Assembly: GCA_002099365.1 (NCBI GenBank)
Contig: MSED01000001.1
Location: 2,232,001 to 2,296,000 of the forward strand
Source: Phialophora verrucosa
Lineage: Eukaryota; Ascomycota; Eurotiomycetes; Chaetothyriales; Herpotrichiellaceae
Reading direction: 5' to 3'
DNA length: 64,000 nt
The position numbers were made by a program, and so were the translations under genes. Position 1 is the first letter of the stretch, and the number at the start of each line of letters is the position of its first letter. Of the stretch, positions 10,401 to 23,180 are shown one piece after another. The notes under the pieces were generated by a model. That model had not been told where the DNA came from. It worked only from the letters and a program-made list of their open reading frames with translations, and did not search any database.

Positions 10401-12893
10401 CCGCGCTACACCGAGAAGGCTTCGAGCCGGAAACCAGGTTTTCTGAAGCTCTTCGTATCCACCGTGTCGACAAAGAACTTTGCTCGTCCGGAGTGCTTCG
10501 TCCATCTTTTGGTTGAACCGACAAGTATTGCTGTACTCCTGAAACCAATAGGTCTGGATTAAAGATAAGAACAGCTTTGAATCTCGGCTTCGGACAACAT
10601 CGAATATCCAGTGTAACTCCTGTCGATTGGGGAAACCTTGCAGGGGTGGATACCACCGTACGCCCGCCACTTCAGTCAGCCACTGTGTCCAGGTCTTGCC
10701 GCCCCGTGATCTGGTTGCGACCTTGGAAGATTGGTAAATCTTGTTCAAAAAGTGCTTGCCGTATTGAGGATTTTCATCTAGGCATACCAGACGCTCTGCA
10801 TGGTATTGCTGCTCCGAACGCATAAACAACCCTTTCGTAGGCATATCGATGCCCCCAGATGTTGAGGCCTTGAGCTCGTCTTGCCGATTCATAGATGGCT
10901 GATAAGAGAACCAAAAAAGGAGCTCCAGTGACCTTAGCAGGTCATCGGGCCATTTCTTCTCCGGCTTCACCATTGCTTCTGTGACAGCAGCGCAGATCTT
11001 GGCAGAAGACGCATGTTGGACTCCTAGCGTCAGATACACCTCACGGCGTCTGGCTACAGCAGCTTCTTCCGGGTGAAGGACCACAATGTTGACATAGGTG
11101 GGCATCTCTATTCGCACACTTTCAGGGCCAGAGCCCTCGTTCACTGCGTCGGGAAAGAAGATATCCGATCCAGGCTGGTGCCACTCCAGCTTGTTGTTCA
11201 CCCTCACGGGTATGATAGCCATATTGTAAATTCTCTTCTTAGAGACCCCACTGGCGCGGCTGAGACCGTTCTTGATGAACGTCATGAAGGTGTCGTGCCA
11301 AGCATCGTTCAGTGCTCGAGTGCGCAGGTTTGACATGCTGATCTGGAGGTCATCGACAATAAGATCGAAGGCCTCGTCGAAGCCCAGCCACGAAGCGCCC
11401 AGCACAATCAACGCCTGGTGATCGGACGATTCATACTTTCCTGACAAGAAATACCACGATCGTTTGAAGTCCGACATTAGGGGCTCCGACTGATGGGTAA
11501 AATCGTCAGTCAGCAGACGAAGTTGTCTCGGCTTGTGTAAGAAACCGGACCTCGAAAAGAAAATCTCCTGCTCCGACAATACCCGCTGCATTGAACCCGG
11601 CAGTGGCTGCCAAAAGCCGATCATGGGTTGAAGTGGTATGTAGGCGAGCCATCGAAAAGACAGCTTACCTTTTTCGAGGGCTAGTCTCTTCGCGAGCGTG
11701 CTGAATAGGAATGCAATCTCGTCCCTCAACCTTCTGTTCCAGGCGTTGTCCACAATGGCTTGCCTACTACCCGTCAAGATAAAGTCTGCATTTATCAAGA
11801 ACGGAAGCTGCGTTATTTGCACGATAGGTAGAAACGCGAAGACAAATTGCCCGGCTGCGCTGAGAAGCGGGGAGCCATCGTTTGAGGTCGTGACGGGCAA
11901 ACCAATGGTCACAGTCGAGGTTGTCTGGGTGCGTCCGAGCCGTTCAGGCATGCGTGACACTTGTTCGCTGAGGATTCGGTAAAAGTACTCTGTGAACTTT
12001 GTGGCCTCTCGAGAAAGTATCGTCAGAATGTTTCCGTCCGCACTGACAGACTTTTGGAAAGAGACAGTCTCGTCTGCAGCTCCAGCAATCTGGAAGCGTA
12101 TGGAAAGCTTCTTGATTTGGCGCAAAGCAAAGATAACGCTTGGGTGCAGAGACCTCATCTGGGCGCAAAGAGTCTCCAGTCCGTTCTGTTCGTAGAACGA
12201 AAGTCGAAGGCGGAACCGGGTTCGGACATTTTCCGGCAGCTGCTCGCCTGGCTCCCAGACGGGAGAGATCATTCCAATTCCATCATCCTGCCGATGATGC
12301 TCGAAGCGGAAGGACCACAGACCTGAGGTGATGTGCACTTGGTCTGCAATGCCAAAGACAGATTTGAAACCAAAGCCCTTCTCGCCGGTAGAGTCCTGAT
12401 CAAGTCTCTTAGAGCTTTGACCTGTGCTGCAGATTGACACCACATCTAACAAGGAGAAGCCGTCTTCGTTGAGGTCGACAACGAGCTCTGTCTCGGAAAC
12501 GGTAAAAGTGATAGCAGGAGTATCACCACATCGAAGGTACCGTGCATCGTCTGCATTCTGAATGAGCTCATAGAAGAACCGAAAAGGGTCGTCGTAGAGT
12601 TGATTGGAGATTCTGAAAGTGTCAACGAGAAGAAGTATTCCGGTCGAGAGATTTACCCACGTCATAGTAAATTGAGCCAAGATTCTGCGTGATTTGCTTG
12701 CCACCATGGTCATCTTCTTTCGGAAAACTTCTGAGCCGGCTCTCCGTAGCCGTTCATCATCTTCACTGTCAAGGTATCCATGCCCGGCTCTGATGCAACT
12801 CAGGATATTCTTGACATCTTGTTCATCGTTTGGCTCGGTCAGCGGACGGCCGTACAACTGCTCATAGAATTCTGCAAGCTCCGGATCAATCAT
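7468..12893 (-). CDS. NO VEIN-like protein: GHKL ATPase domain plus C-terminal PD-(D/E)XK-like (DUF3883) domain
   Basis: Seven exons on the minus strand: 12893-12661, 12612-10152, 10105-9783, 9724-9119, 9065-8207, 8148-7747 and 7650-7468. They give exactly 1689 codons (1688 aa), and the introns of 46-96 nt all have GT...AG ends. The N-terminal GHKL (Hsp90/histidine-kinase-type) ATPase has an N-box FFYELIQNADD (E93, N97), DLNEDGFS (D128-x-G) and GEKGFGFKS at 154-162. The long middle is unassigned. The C-terminus matches my memory of the NO VEIN/DUF3883 domain: WLFEVKTTLGPCETDFYMS with E-V-K at about 1607-1609, then MRELG and VRVYNL. E-x-K after an upstream Asp fits a PD-(D/E)XK nuclease-like fold. 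The start at 12893 (MIDPELAEFYEQLYG) is preferred over a non-ATG extension upstream. No function is proven for fungal members; I infer a nucleic-acid or stress-conflict role. Confidence 0.8.
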
Positions 12894-14295
12894 GATGGCG
12901 GCGAGGGGGGGCTCTCGCTCCCAATGTTGGGTGTGGTCGGTTGGTGAGATACAGAGTAAGCTGTGCAAATCAAGCTTCGAGTGGACGAGGTGACAGATCA
13001 GAGCGGCTGCCCACGTATAAAGTAGCCACGAGGTCGAAATGTTGTTCTTAACTTGACCCGAGGCAGACAGCAAGGCATTTTCCAAGTGGTGGAAGAGCGG
13101 AGGCGCCGCACAGTCTTGTCCATGGCGTGGAGGGAGTTTGCGAGACAAGACTTGTCGGGGTTGCCAAACGCGACGCAGGTAATGGAACGCTGAATTTCTC
13201 CTGTGGCTTTTCGAAGTGGATCTTGGGTGTGAGTGAGCTTCGTTCTTTGTGCTGCGACCTTTTCGAGCTAATAGTTATGCACGTGGGAATGTGATCGTGA
13301 AATGTCGGATGTCCCCATGGAGGTCACCCACAGTGTGCATGACGACGGCAGACCCATGCCTCCTCGCTGGCTATCTCGGCAACTAGAGAAACCTTGATCT
13401 CACGCCCGTCCTAGCTCTCGCGCGGACATCAGCCGGTCGCGTGGAACTGGCTCGACCATGGGCCGTTGGGGGCGGTTTCACCAAAGCGCCACACCCGGCC
13501 GAAGGTTGCATTGCGTAGTTGTTTGAGAATACATTCAGCGCGCGGCAGACTGAGCCGTCATATCTTTGACGCCGGGCCACAAAGCCTGCGACCATGTACT
13601 CAATAGGTGATTATGCAGAGATAGGGAGCACTGAGAGAATTTGCCGCCCTGTACTCACCCCTACCGTACTTTTGTGTCACCTTGGTACGGACCAACACGA
13701 ACGTCTGTGGTTCGCGTCGTCTCTAAACTCTGGTCATATTGCCTTGGACGGCATTCTGCTCTGAGGGCTTGTCAAAGGGAACATGGTCGGATTCAAAAGC
13801 CGCCCTGGGCAGTCGACGCCTTTGGGTAGGTAGGCACGTAGTGTACTGAGTCCATATACTTCCTCGCCTCTTGACGATAAATACTACTGACTAACTGGTC
13901 GTGTATGGCAACTACGCCGAGGGCGCTAGGGTTCCAACTAATTAGGGCGGCTATATTTATCACTGCCACTGGTACTCCATTTGATGTCCTAACGCCCATC
14001 TTACATCTTGTTGGGTATCAAATTCTTGAAAATATTGCCACGACGCCAGGAACACTGGCAGTAAAGCCGCGACCGTCTCCCCTTTCCCAATGTGTTTGGT
14101 CCGTGTGAAAAGTTCTCCGACTCGCGGAAATTGAATCGGTTCACGAGCTTGAGCATTTCAATGCCTTTGTTATGTTCCGGGAAAAAGGGCCCTTTTTCAG
14201 ATTTTGCGGCACCTTGCAAACCTCTCGGGACGAACGGTAGTGACTCCTGATCCTGGCAGATCGGCACTTGACAGAAGGCTAACCCCCATCGACTC
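12894..14295. other. intergenic, nothing recognised
   Basis: About 1.4 kb upstream of the NO VEIN-like gene. The minus-strand frame remains open to 13148 without an ATG better than 12893, so an extra 5' exon cannot be excluded. No RNA gene or repeat was noticed. Confidence 0.4.
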
Positions 14296-15241
14296 TCAGC
14301 CGAGCTCTTCAGCATGTTTCGTGACAGGCTCGCTCACAATAACCTTGAGGCAGTCGAACGGAGGACAGCAGTCTCCCAACCTTTGAGCTTCGCATCTGCG
14401 TCCGATACTTCCGACAGGGTGGTCCACTTGATGGTGCTGCTTCGGGGGTTCGGGATACTGCGCACAAAGCTTGCGGCATCTTGGCCAGGAGACATGGCTT
14501 TCGGCGTAGATATCATATTTCGTCACAGTCTCCAGGTAAAAAGGTAGCGTCCTGCAGAAGCAGATGGATGGAGACGACGGGAATATAGCTGCCTTGGCCT
14601 TGTCAGTCCACACTTCAACGTAGCCGTCGCTAGTGCCGAAGCAAATCCGGTTGTCGAGGAGGGTTTCCGGAATGGAAACATTGGTTGCACCAGCAGATCT
14701 CTGGAGCTCCTGTCTCAGCATTTGCGATCGGTATTACGAAGTGCCACGATCCAATATTATCCGGGCAGATATTACTAGACTCGCGATCTCGCTCGATGTT
14801 TCCGGCTTGTCTCCTGGAGCCAGATACGGTGGTAATCGAGGTGGATGATGTGTTCACATTCTGCCCAGAAGGGACATCGTTGTGCAGAGGCACCGCCCGT
14901 AGATCCTCTTGCATAGCTTGAATGATTGGCACGCCGGCTGAAAGCAAATCATTTCGAGCCTCTTTGACGTAAGGCGGTGAAAATGCCGATGTGGAAGGGC
15001 CGTCCGCGGGATTTGACGGCAGTAGTAACTCTTGCGAGTGGTCGATTGCACGCCCAACCAATCCGTCCGCCGGTGCAGCTGAATCCACTTCTGAATAGTC
15101 AGGTGGCGGGTATTCAATTGTCGTTGTTGGTCGAGAAGACCCCGAGCTAGGCAATAAAGTGCAAGGTTCTGGTCTTTTGTTGAGGCTGAGTTGTCTCATC
15201 TCATCCAAAGACAATTGCGAAGCCAATTCTTTGCAGTCCAT
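14296..15241 (-). CDS. hypothetical proline-rich protein, probably spliced
   Basis: Start ATG at 15241 (MDCKELASQLSLDEMRQLSL). The first exon probably runs 15241-14691. A GTGCAA...CACTAG intron (14690-14630) then joins to 14629-14296, giving about 294 aa. Without that splice the frame ends at 14630 after 203 aa. The N-terminal half is Pro/Ser-rich and low-complexity, with a PPxY-type motif (PPDY in YPPPDYSEV) of the kind bound by WW-domain ubiquitin ligases. The end of exon 1 is more ordered (GSWHFVIPIANAETGAPEIC). Downstream of about 14520 two frames are open and the 3' structure is uncertain. No family is recognised. It sits between the NO VEIN-like gene and the HET gene. Confidence 0.4.
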
Positions 15242-17429
15242 TCTTGGCCCGTCTCTGATGGCCCGCGCTGATCCGTTGGCTTCTTTAAGTAACGTCTTCT
15301 CGATGATCCCTCCTTGATGTTGATATTGTCGAGAGGACTTCCAACTAATTTACCTTAGAAAATTAAGAACTCGGCTTCCTGTGGCCTGGACGCTTCAACA
15401 AAAAAATACTTGCCTGAAAGGCAAACAGTTTTATATAACGGCTTTTCGACCTTACATGAAGTGTTTCGGCCCCCGGGTCTCGAATTGCGGAGAGAAGATA
15501 TGGTGCGTGAACTCACGCAAGGGAGGGGGTTGGGTACTTGATCCGGGTACAAGGTCCGCGAGTCCTCCGGGCGTGTACATAGCTGGCGTGGCTGGAATCT
15601 AAGATGCAGCTCACTAAGGCGCATGTATTCGTACAAGTAGAGGGGTCGTCATCTGAATTGCGAATGCGTAGGCTTTATCGAGCCCTGCTCTCCTCGGCTG
15701 CCAGGACCGAATACGAGCCCGTTGAATCATGGTCGATTCGACATCGGACAAGAATGAGTCAGGTTATCCATGGTTTCAATGGAACAAGCAGCGGGAAAGT
15801 GGAGGTGTTCAAGCGGCTACTGTGCCAGTGTGGTTAACTATAAGTTTGCCGCAAGAGTGAAACGCGTCATGGTATACTGTAAGTAAATTCGTCGGGAGAC
15901 TCCCCTGCATAAGCGCCCGCTAATGCTCCGTACCCCGTACCCGTACGTGCCGAGAACTTTCCGCAAGAGGAGATATTGCATTATCCATTTTGGGCCCCAA
16001 CTTGACCGATTGTGACCACGAGCCGACTTAGTTTCAGCCACGTCCCTGCTTCTTGTGAACACACGCACGCACCACACCCTGGGCAATCCCCTGAACCTGC
16101 AGAGTATGGTCTGAAGTGGAGACAATGGGGATAATATGCTGCAAGGCAGACACCACCCGCGTGCGCCATTAACATGGATGGAACGGTTCGATTTTGTCGC
16201 CAAAGTTTTCCAGAGCCAGACATTCCGCATTACGCCTCGTCAGGAGGAAGCCATACGGCCAGTGTAGGGGCAGGGAGGTCGATTTAATCGATCGTTCCAG
16301 GAGCCGGATTGTGTCTCCTGCGGGAGCGCATTCGGTCTCCCGGTTGTCACCACGAACCTGGCAAAACAGAGGTTCAAACCCCAAGTTTCTGCGGTATTCG
16401 ATTCTGGATCGATCAGAATAGAAACAGACTGCATCGCTCCCAGAAAACACTCAACAGGTCGCCCTCCGAATGTGGTCGCTGGTTCCCTTTCGGCCGACGC
16501 GAAAGACGACCGTCTGACTCTAGAGCGTTCCCCTTTCGAGCCCCGCTGTAGACGATGATAGCTTACTGGGTCGCATGTTCGGCACGCGATTCAGAACATA
16601 CCGCTCGTGACGACGCTTGATGGTCGGCTGCTGGTAGCTCTGAGAGTCCTGTTGATGTCGCCAAGACAATGCAGCTCAAAGTTGGAACGAGAGAAACAGA
16701 TCAGCTATAGGTACTCATTTCCATTGCTGCAATGTCAGTGGCATGACTTTTTCAGCGCTCCCTGGTGGAGGACCAATGGGTTCTTGGAAGCATTTGTCTC
16801 GCTAAGCTCCACCCAAGCATTATCCAGGCAAGTCAACTCGAACTCTTACTGCAGCGCAAAATTTGATAACGCAAAATTTGATGAGCAGACGTTCGTTTGC
16901 ATACTGCTGTCGAAAGAGAACCATTGTCAAAGGCTTCCGTGAAGCCCCGTTCTTATTCGTTTTAACAGGCACCGCCTCTCGCCGACCACTGTTCCGCTGA
17001 CCACCTTCCGAGTGAAGAGATTGTCCTCATGGCTATGCCTGCGTGAAACTCTTTCAATCCCTTGACGAACTTCGAGAATGGAGGACAATATAGGGTGCAC
17101 CTTGTCCTTGTACGTCCTCGTATTCGAGGCGTCCGCTCTCGCTGTTGTTGTCAAGACAAGCTTTCCTCGTATCGGCTGGACGATGTTGCGCGGGGTATTG
17201 TGTCATCCACTTGAATGATATCTTTGCTTTCTTCCCATTCTTCCAGAAATAGCATTCCAGGCGAATGGTGACTACAATGCTTGGACAGTCAGATGAATCT
17301 TTACCGTGGCAGTGGTTTTCGTACTTTAAAGCGCTTTGGGCCTGACGGCGCTGTAGCTCAGGCACCACGGTGCAAAAGCAGCTGAGGTTTTGAGGCAGAG
17401 GCTCCAACACTGTAGGGACAAGTCCAAGA
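15242..17429. other. intergenic, nothing recognised
   Basis: About 2.2 kb between the minus-strand hypothetical gene and the HET gene. Open frames are scattered and short (up to 145 codons) with no recognisable composition. It includes the HET promoter at the right end. Confidence 0.4.
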
Positions 17430-19945
17430 ATGGCGGAGGGGAGGCAGCTATACAGGCGCTCTATCATAGGTCGGCCGCCTGTCGGCGACACTTCTGCCCT
17501 CGCCGAGGTTTCGGGGGATCAAATGTTCACAGCATACACGGGTCGTTCAATCTTCAGTGAAGAAGATGTCCCGAGCCACGGCGTGCGATCTCGAGGCGAG
17601 GTATCCGTGTTCTGGGGATGGTACAGTTTGATCCGGTTCGGCGAACCACTTGTCAAGGTGGAGGGGGAACGGTTCCTCGGAACCAAGCAGCTACCCAGTT
17701 CGCACGACGAGGCTTGTCTGGCGGGTTACACGATATTCCCAAATCTCGTACTGACCCAGGAGATGCCTCTTGACCACCAGTGGAAAATCACGTATGACCA
17801 ATGTGTGTCGGCGGCTGATACGTGCCACATGTGCTTCTTCCTAAGCACCGTTGCAGGATTCTTTGGGGCCCGTCTTGGGAACATTCAGCGGGCCGTCATC
17901 TACGGAACGACCTTCGTGGGACGTTGGGACGTTTCCCGCCTATGGCTGGGTTCTGCAGCAGTGGATGGGGACGAGATCCCGGTGCTTCTCGATGAGATTC
18001 TTCGATGGAGGGCTTACTCCCACGTGGGCCACCTTTCTGATTCGCCGCTGGAGAGAAGAGAGTGGCAGGAACCTGGTGGCCCATGGCTCTCGGAGGAAGA
18101 TATCGTGACTACGGGCGGGAAAGCTGTCGGGCTCACGTTATTTTATGGTCCGATGACCGGTGAGTTGAAGGAGGCATGCCACTATCGGAGGAGATATAGC
18201 TAACGTCGAGATGAGATACATTTTGGCACGGGATCGAACTGCCAATCTACAACCCGGTGGATAGAAATCCGCTCTCGGCAGATTGTGTTCAATTCATCAA
18301 GCAATCGTTCGAAGATTGCACCAGAAATCACATCGGCTGTCGACATTCGCCTTTTCCACGGGACCAATCCGTGGTTCCTGCAAGACTGATCTATATTGGA
18401 TTAGGCCAGGACCAAGGTCTGAAGCTTGTCGATGTTGGTGTAGAGGAGCTCAAATACATTGCGTTGAGCTACTGCTGGGGCAAGGGCAAAACGCTGACAC
18501 TAACCTCTGGCAACATTGGTGACTTCATGATTGATATTCCCTGGGATCGACTTCCACTCACATACCAGCAAGCAATCACTGTTGCGCGGATGTTGCACAT
18601 ACCACATCTCTGGATTGACTCAATCTGCATCATTCAAGAAGGCGGTCCTGACTGGGAGCTGGAGTCCTCCAAGATGGCCGACATTTTCGCCAACGCGGAG
18701 ATAGTCATCAGCGCCGATGCTGGTTGCTCCACTGATACTGGTTTCCTCTTCGATCGACAGCCAGAGTGCTTCGCTCCGTGCTCGGGGGATCCAAAAGTAG
18801 TCTCGATTCCCGGAGGCGACAAAGGGCCGGCACATATCATGGTGTGGGACGAATGGTTGGCAGGCTCTGAAGAGCAGCCCGTGGAGCAGTCGATCAAGCA
18901 CTTCTGGTACGATCGGCACATCATCGAGGGGGACCCAGGTTTCGTCGACCAACCGGTCATGGCACGAGCCTGGTGCTTCCAGGAGCGTTTCTCCGCCACA
19001 AGGATGATTCGATTCATGTCGCACGAAGTTGTTTGGGAATGTCAGACTCGCTTGTCCTGTCAATGTGGTGCTGTGAGAGAAGATTCTGCGCCATCAGAGG
19101 ACTCGTTTGATTCCCAGAGTCGACCGATCCTGTCATTCGACCAGAAACAGTTCTCGCACTCGTTGATGGCCAAGAAGGACGAATCTTTGAGAGACGCATC
19201 GAAGTGCTGGTCCATTATCCTCTCATATTATTCAAATTGTCGTCTGACCGAGCAAAGCGACATGTTGCCGGCTATTTCTGGTGTCGCCCGCCAGCTCGCC
19301 AACGGCGCCCTTGGTGGATATCTGGCGGGCTTGTGGCGGAATGACCTACCACTCTCACTCCTGTGGGGGGCAGCATCTCCCGATTGCAAACGACCTGTGA
19401 CAAGTATTGCACCCTCCTGGTCGTGGGCTTCACTCATCGGACGCAGATATTTCTCATCTTGGGAACAAGACAGCGAGGAAGAAGGCAAGGTCTGCGTTGC
19501 CAGAGTCATACGCGCAGAGACAACCACCCCCGGCCACAATCCATTCGGAAAGGTCTCCAGCGGCAGTATCTGCCTCCACGCACCCGTGCTGAAAGCGAAT
19601 CTGGTCCATATACCACCATCAGGACAGGGCGGGGACCAACCAGCCAGAGATAAATTCGAGATCAAGTCCAAGAACCTCACGTACTGTGGAAGACAGGTTC
19701 AATGGAGCCCTGATGTCCAAGTGACCGTGTCTTCCCACGTGGGGGAGGTAATCTGCGTGGTGATCAGAGTAGAAATGGATGGCTTTGACTATGTATCCCA
19801 GTTTCAGAATTGCAGGTCCTTGGTTCTGATGCCGTCCAGGACGCAGCCAGAAGCGTATGAACGGATCGGCATTGCAAGCATACCCGCGACGGTGGTGTGC
19901 GATCCTGCGAATGAGATGACAGAACGGGAAGTTGTGATCGTCTAG
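17430..19945 (+). CDS. HET-domain (heterokaryon incompatibility) protein
   Basis: Exons 17430..18159 and 18216..19945 give 819 aa. The 56-nt intron has GTGAGT, a GCTAAC branch and a GAG acceptor. The join yields TDTFWHGIELPIYNPVDRNP, the typical lead-in to a HET domain. HET hallmarks are YIALSYCWG at about 324-332, LWIDSICII at about 375-383, then the SSKMADIFANAEIVISADAG block and AWCFQERF. HET proteins trigger vegetative incompatibility and death when cells of different genotype fuse, and some act downstream of NLR-like sensors. The N-terminal 240 residues hold DTCHMCFF, like the Cys-rich lead seen in other HET proteins. The C-terminal third is variable. A start at a later ATG is possible. 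Confidence 0.85.
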
Positions 19946-20727
19946 TCGCTTCTGCACCTCAGGCAAGCTGTAGTAGTTATTCCCGAACGCACGAACTGGT
20001 CAAAGGCGAAATCTAGGCTTGTTATCTGTCAACGGCGCAATATCGCTGAGGACGTTCACGAGGGATATGAAGTTGAAGGATCCATGGAGAAGGTAGGGAG
20101 ATCCCCTCTATGGGTCGGTAATGACTTCGACATGCGATCTTATAGCAGGCTCCATTTTGGGCTTCTATATATTGACATCTTCGGTCATGTCCACAAGAGT
20201 TCTAGGGGCATTTATGTCCACCGGTGGGTGTACTCATGGACCGTATAGCTGGCTCTTCGGGCCACTCTGGCTTCCCGAACGTGTGGATTTTCCTTTTCCT
20301 CTCGAACCATCAAACAATCCAGAAAACCGAAGTGTCTGGTGGTAGTTCGTTACGGATAAATGCATACCTGAACAGTCTATGAGCGGAGCCACCAAGTTCA
20401 CCTGATGACAGGCATGTCCGCCGGTCTTGTTTTGGTCGCGGACTCATCGAGCACAGGTCATAGGGTAAAAGAGCTGTAGGTTGGAAGGATTGTCACATAG
20501 GTTAGAACGCCTAAGTAGTTCCCTGTCATGACATCTCCAAAAAGGACTTCTAATCACACGCTGCACCGTAAGAAGGAGCCTCCTTGCGCAGGGTCCCTTG
20601 ACAGGGTTACGAGTGGAAGACACTGACGTTTAGATTTGAGTTCAAAGTCCTTCTGCGTGGTCATCTTCGTCAGATACAGGGGTAAGTGATGTACTCGGCG
20701 ACTGCTTCGCCCCCGTCTCCACGTTCC
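19946..20727. other. intergenic between convergent genes
   Basis: About 780 bp between the HET gene and the Hsp70-like gene, which converge. It should hold both 3' UTRs. No gene is supported. Confidence 0.4.
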
Positions 20728-22787
20728 TCACCCATCGCCTAGATCTCTAAAATCAACAGAATGCACCCGTCCCACAAATTGCCCATTGATGCTATAATCG
20801 AAATCAAAGCCCGCAACTCCCTGACGCAGATGAAACGTGATCTTCAAGCCCCATATCTTTGACCCCGTGCTGGCCGTCCGGAGAACCGCTGAACTCTTCG
20901 GGAACCTCTTCAGGTCCCATTCGCACGAGACCTTGGCGAAGAACCTGGTATCCGGCGACCATGAACGATCCGATGCGTGGTCGTCACGACTCATGATGAA
21001 GGTCAGCTTGCTGTTGATGGACGGGTGATACTTGTCGGCCCGCAGACAGTCTTCAATATCGGCGTCGGAGAAATTTTGCGTCACGGAGATGTCTTTTGTT
21101 CCGCCGGTAACGAGCTGGTCTCCCTTGTGGAGAAACCATAAGGGACAATCGACCGCGACATATCCGTGCTCGGCATCGAAGCGTTTCTGCGCCTCGTGGA
21201 AGTGGCCGTCGACCCACTTCTGGCGGGTGTTGAGGCCAATGTTGTAGCGCGCGATGCGGCGGTCGACGGGAGGTCCACCACCAAAGGGCTGCACCCGAAG
21301 CAGCTCGGAGCGGACGGCGCCCGTCGACACTGATTCCCAAGATATTTCAGGCTGAAGGATTTCGACGGGCACTTGTTCGTCGCCTTCGGGAATGTCGTGG
21401 TACAATTCCTTGAGGAATTTGGCAAGGTATTTGTTCGTGCCGAGGCCGCCGACCAGGACGATGGCTTTGGGCCACATGTCTTGAGATTGGAGTAGGGCGA
21501 GCTGCTTGCGGATGAGACGTTCGATCTTCTGCACAACGGGCATGAACACCGGTTGCAGTTCAGCGGTGGAGAGGCGGAGCAGCCCCGAGCGGATTTGGTC
21601 GCAGGTGCCTTCGGGCACGCCGGGCGTAATGATTGTGTACTCCCTGGTGCCTTCGCCGTCGTACAGCCGGCGGATGCCGTGCTCAAAGTCGCGGATCATT
21701 CGTGCCTCGCATTCAGGATCAAGATTGTCGTAGACTTGCTGGCCTAGATATGTGCGCAGGAGCTTGCGGAAGTTGGCTTCCAGGAAGACGGCGCCGCAGA
21801 CGTCGCCGTTGCCCACGGTCGCTTCGGTTAGTGTCAGTGGATATTTCTTTTGCATCTTGTAGGATGTCAGATCGACTGTGCCGCCTCCAGCGTCGACCAC
21901 GATGAAGCAGTCGCCTTCTTCCAAGGTTGACGCACGGGCACGATTCCGCAGCACTGCAATGGCTGCTGCTTCGGGTTCTGCGACGGTTGAGAGTTTGAGA
22001 TCCTTGTGACCGAGGCCAGCTCCCTCGGCCATCTGGAAGGTGTTCTGTTTAGCCGCATCGGACCACACAGCCGGCACTGTGAGGACAACGTGCTTCTCAG
22101 CAGCCTCGTATGTCTGCCTCGAATGCTCGCTGATGATCTGCTCCTCGACGTGCTGCCAGAACAAGCGTAAAAAGGTCGTGGCAGCCTCGAGCGGTGTCAG
22201 ATTAAGCTGTTGCAGCAGCCGATTCGTCGGCGTTGGGTCGACCAGCTCCTTGGCTGGCGAAGATGCACTCCATGAGAAGTCGGGCTCCAGGAGGAGCTTC
22301 AGCCATCGCAATGTCTGTGGATCCGCTTCGGGGGGAATGGCGAAGCCCCAGGCCGGTTCTTTTTCAGGGCCGTCCACATACGCCAATGTTGTGGGTACCT
22401 TGTTGGAGGTTGTGTCACCCGGGAGAAGGCCCTTCCAGTCGCGCGCGACAGAGATTCGTACTTCTGAAGGGTCGTCATCTGGATGCAGAAGGGCAAACGA
22501 TCCTCCAGAGAAGCTTTTGGGTAATCAGTTGCATTTTCATTCCCCCAGATGTGATTCACTTACGTGGTCCCGAAGTCGAGCCCCACAATCAGCCGAAGTC
22601 TGTTTGATCTCGGTACAGCCGCGGATAGAGGGGACTTCGCAGGCACTCTTTCTGCTGTGGGCGACGTGACAGGCGGTAGAGTCGAGTACGAAGGCACTCG
22701 ATCGAGCTGAGATACATTGTCCGAAGAGGGATTCGCGCTCGAATACCGGCTGAGGCCTGATTTCTTGCCGAACAATTTCAGCCTCAT
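20728..22787 (-). CDS. Hsp70-like (HSPA12-type) ATPase
   Basis: Two exons, 22787-22564 and 22513-20728, with a 50-nt intron (GTAAGT...CAAAAG), give 669 aa. The splice rebuilds the phosphate-1 loop GLDFGTTFSGG (D71). Phosphate-2 is VVDAGGGTVDLTSY (about 280-293), the EPEAAA segment is at about 254-259, and the adenosine motif is VLVGGLGTNKYL near 428. These are the actin/Hsp70 nucleotide-binding motifs. The protein lacks a canonical Hsp70 substrate-binding domain and EEVD tail, as in the divergent fungal Hsp70-like/HSPA12 group. The first 65 residues are Ser/Pro-rich and disordered. Such proteins are expanded in filamentous fungi with few known roles. It is divergent from the GTPase gene at 23181. 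Confidence 0.88.
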
Positions 22788-23180
22788 GATTGGAGGAATG
22801 AAAGTGTCAAGCTCCTCAGCAGAAGCTTGTATCTCGTGGCATGATGTGGCATGCGTGTATAAATGCAGTCGCCCTCAGACAATGCTTTCCGGTTCCAATG
22901 AGCCTTGCAACGGGTGATGGCAAGATCGTAACGTTGCCTATCATCCCTACTGAAACGGGGCCAAAATGCGAAAGGCAGGAGCATCTAATTCTCCGCGAAT
23001 CATCGGTCCCAACGATGTTTCAGCCTAGTGGTCGAGCGGGGAAGTTGGACGGTGTGGACGGTCCATATCTACAGTAGCTGCAAAGTTGATGTTGTGACTC
23101 TGTCGTCACCTCTACTAAGGTCTCTCGACATCACAATCCTGGATGATGGATTCGACCTACCGATTCCGGTCGAAGCATGC
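22788..23180. promoter_or_regulatory. putative bidirectional promoter of Hsp70-like and GTPase genes
   Basis: Only about 393 bp separate the two divergent start codons, so the genes probably share upstream control elements. The right part (from about 23028) could hold extra coding sequence of the GTPase, because its frame stays open there. No specific site was identified. Confidence 0.4.

Noticed and set aside
12894..13148. N-terminal extension of the NO VEIN-like protein
   Set aside because: The frame is open but begins only with a non-ATG codon and lacks protein character; the ATG at 12893 is better.
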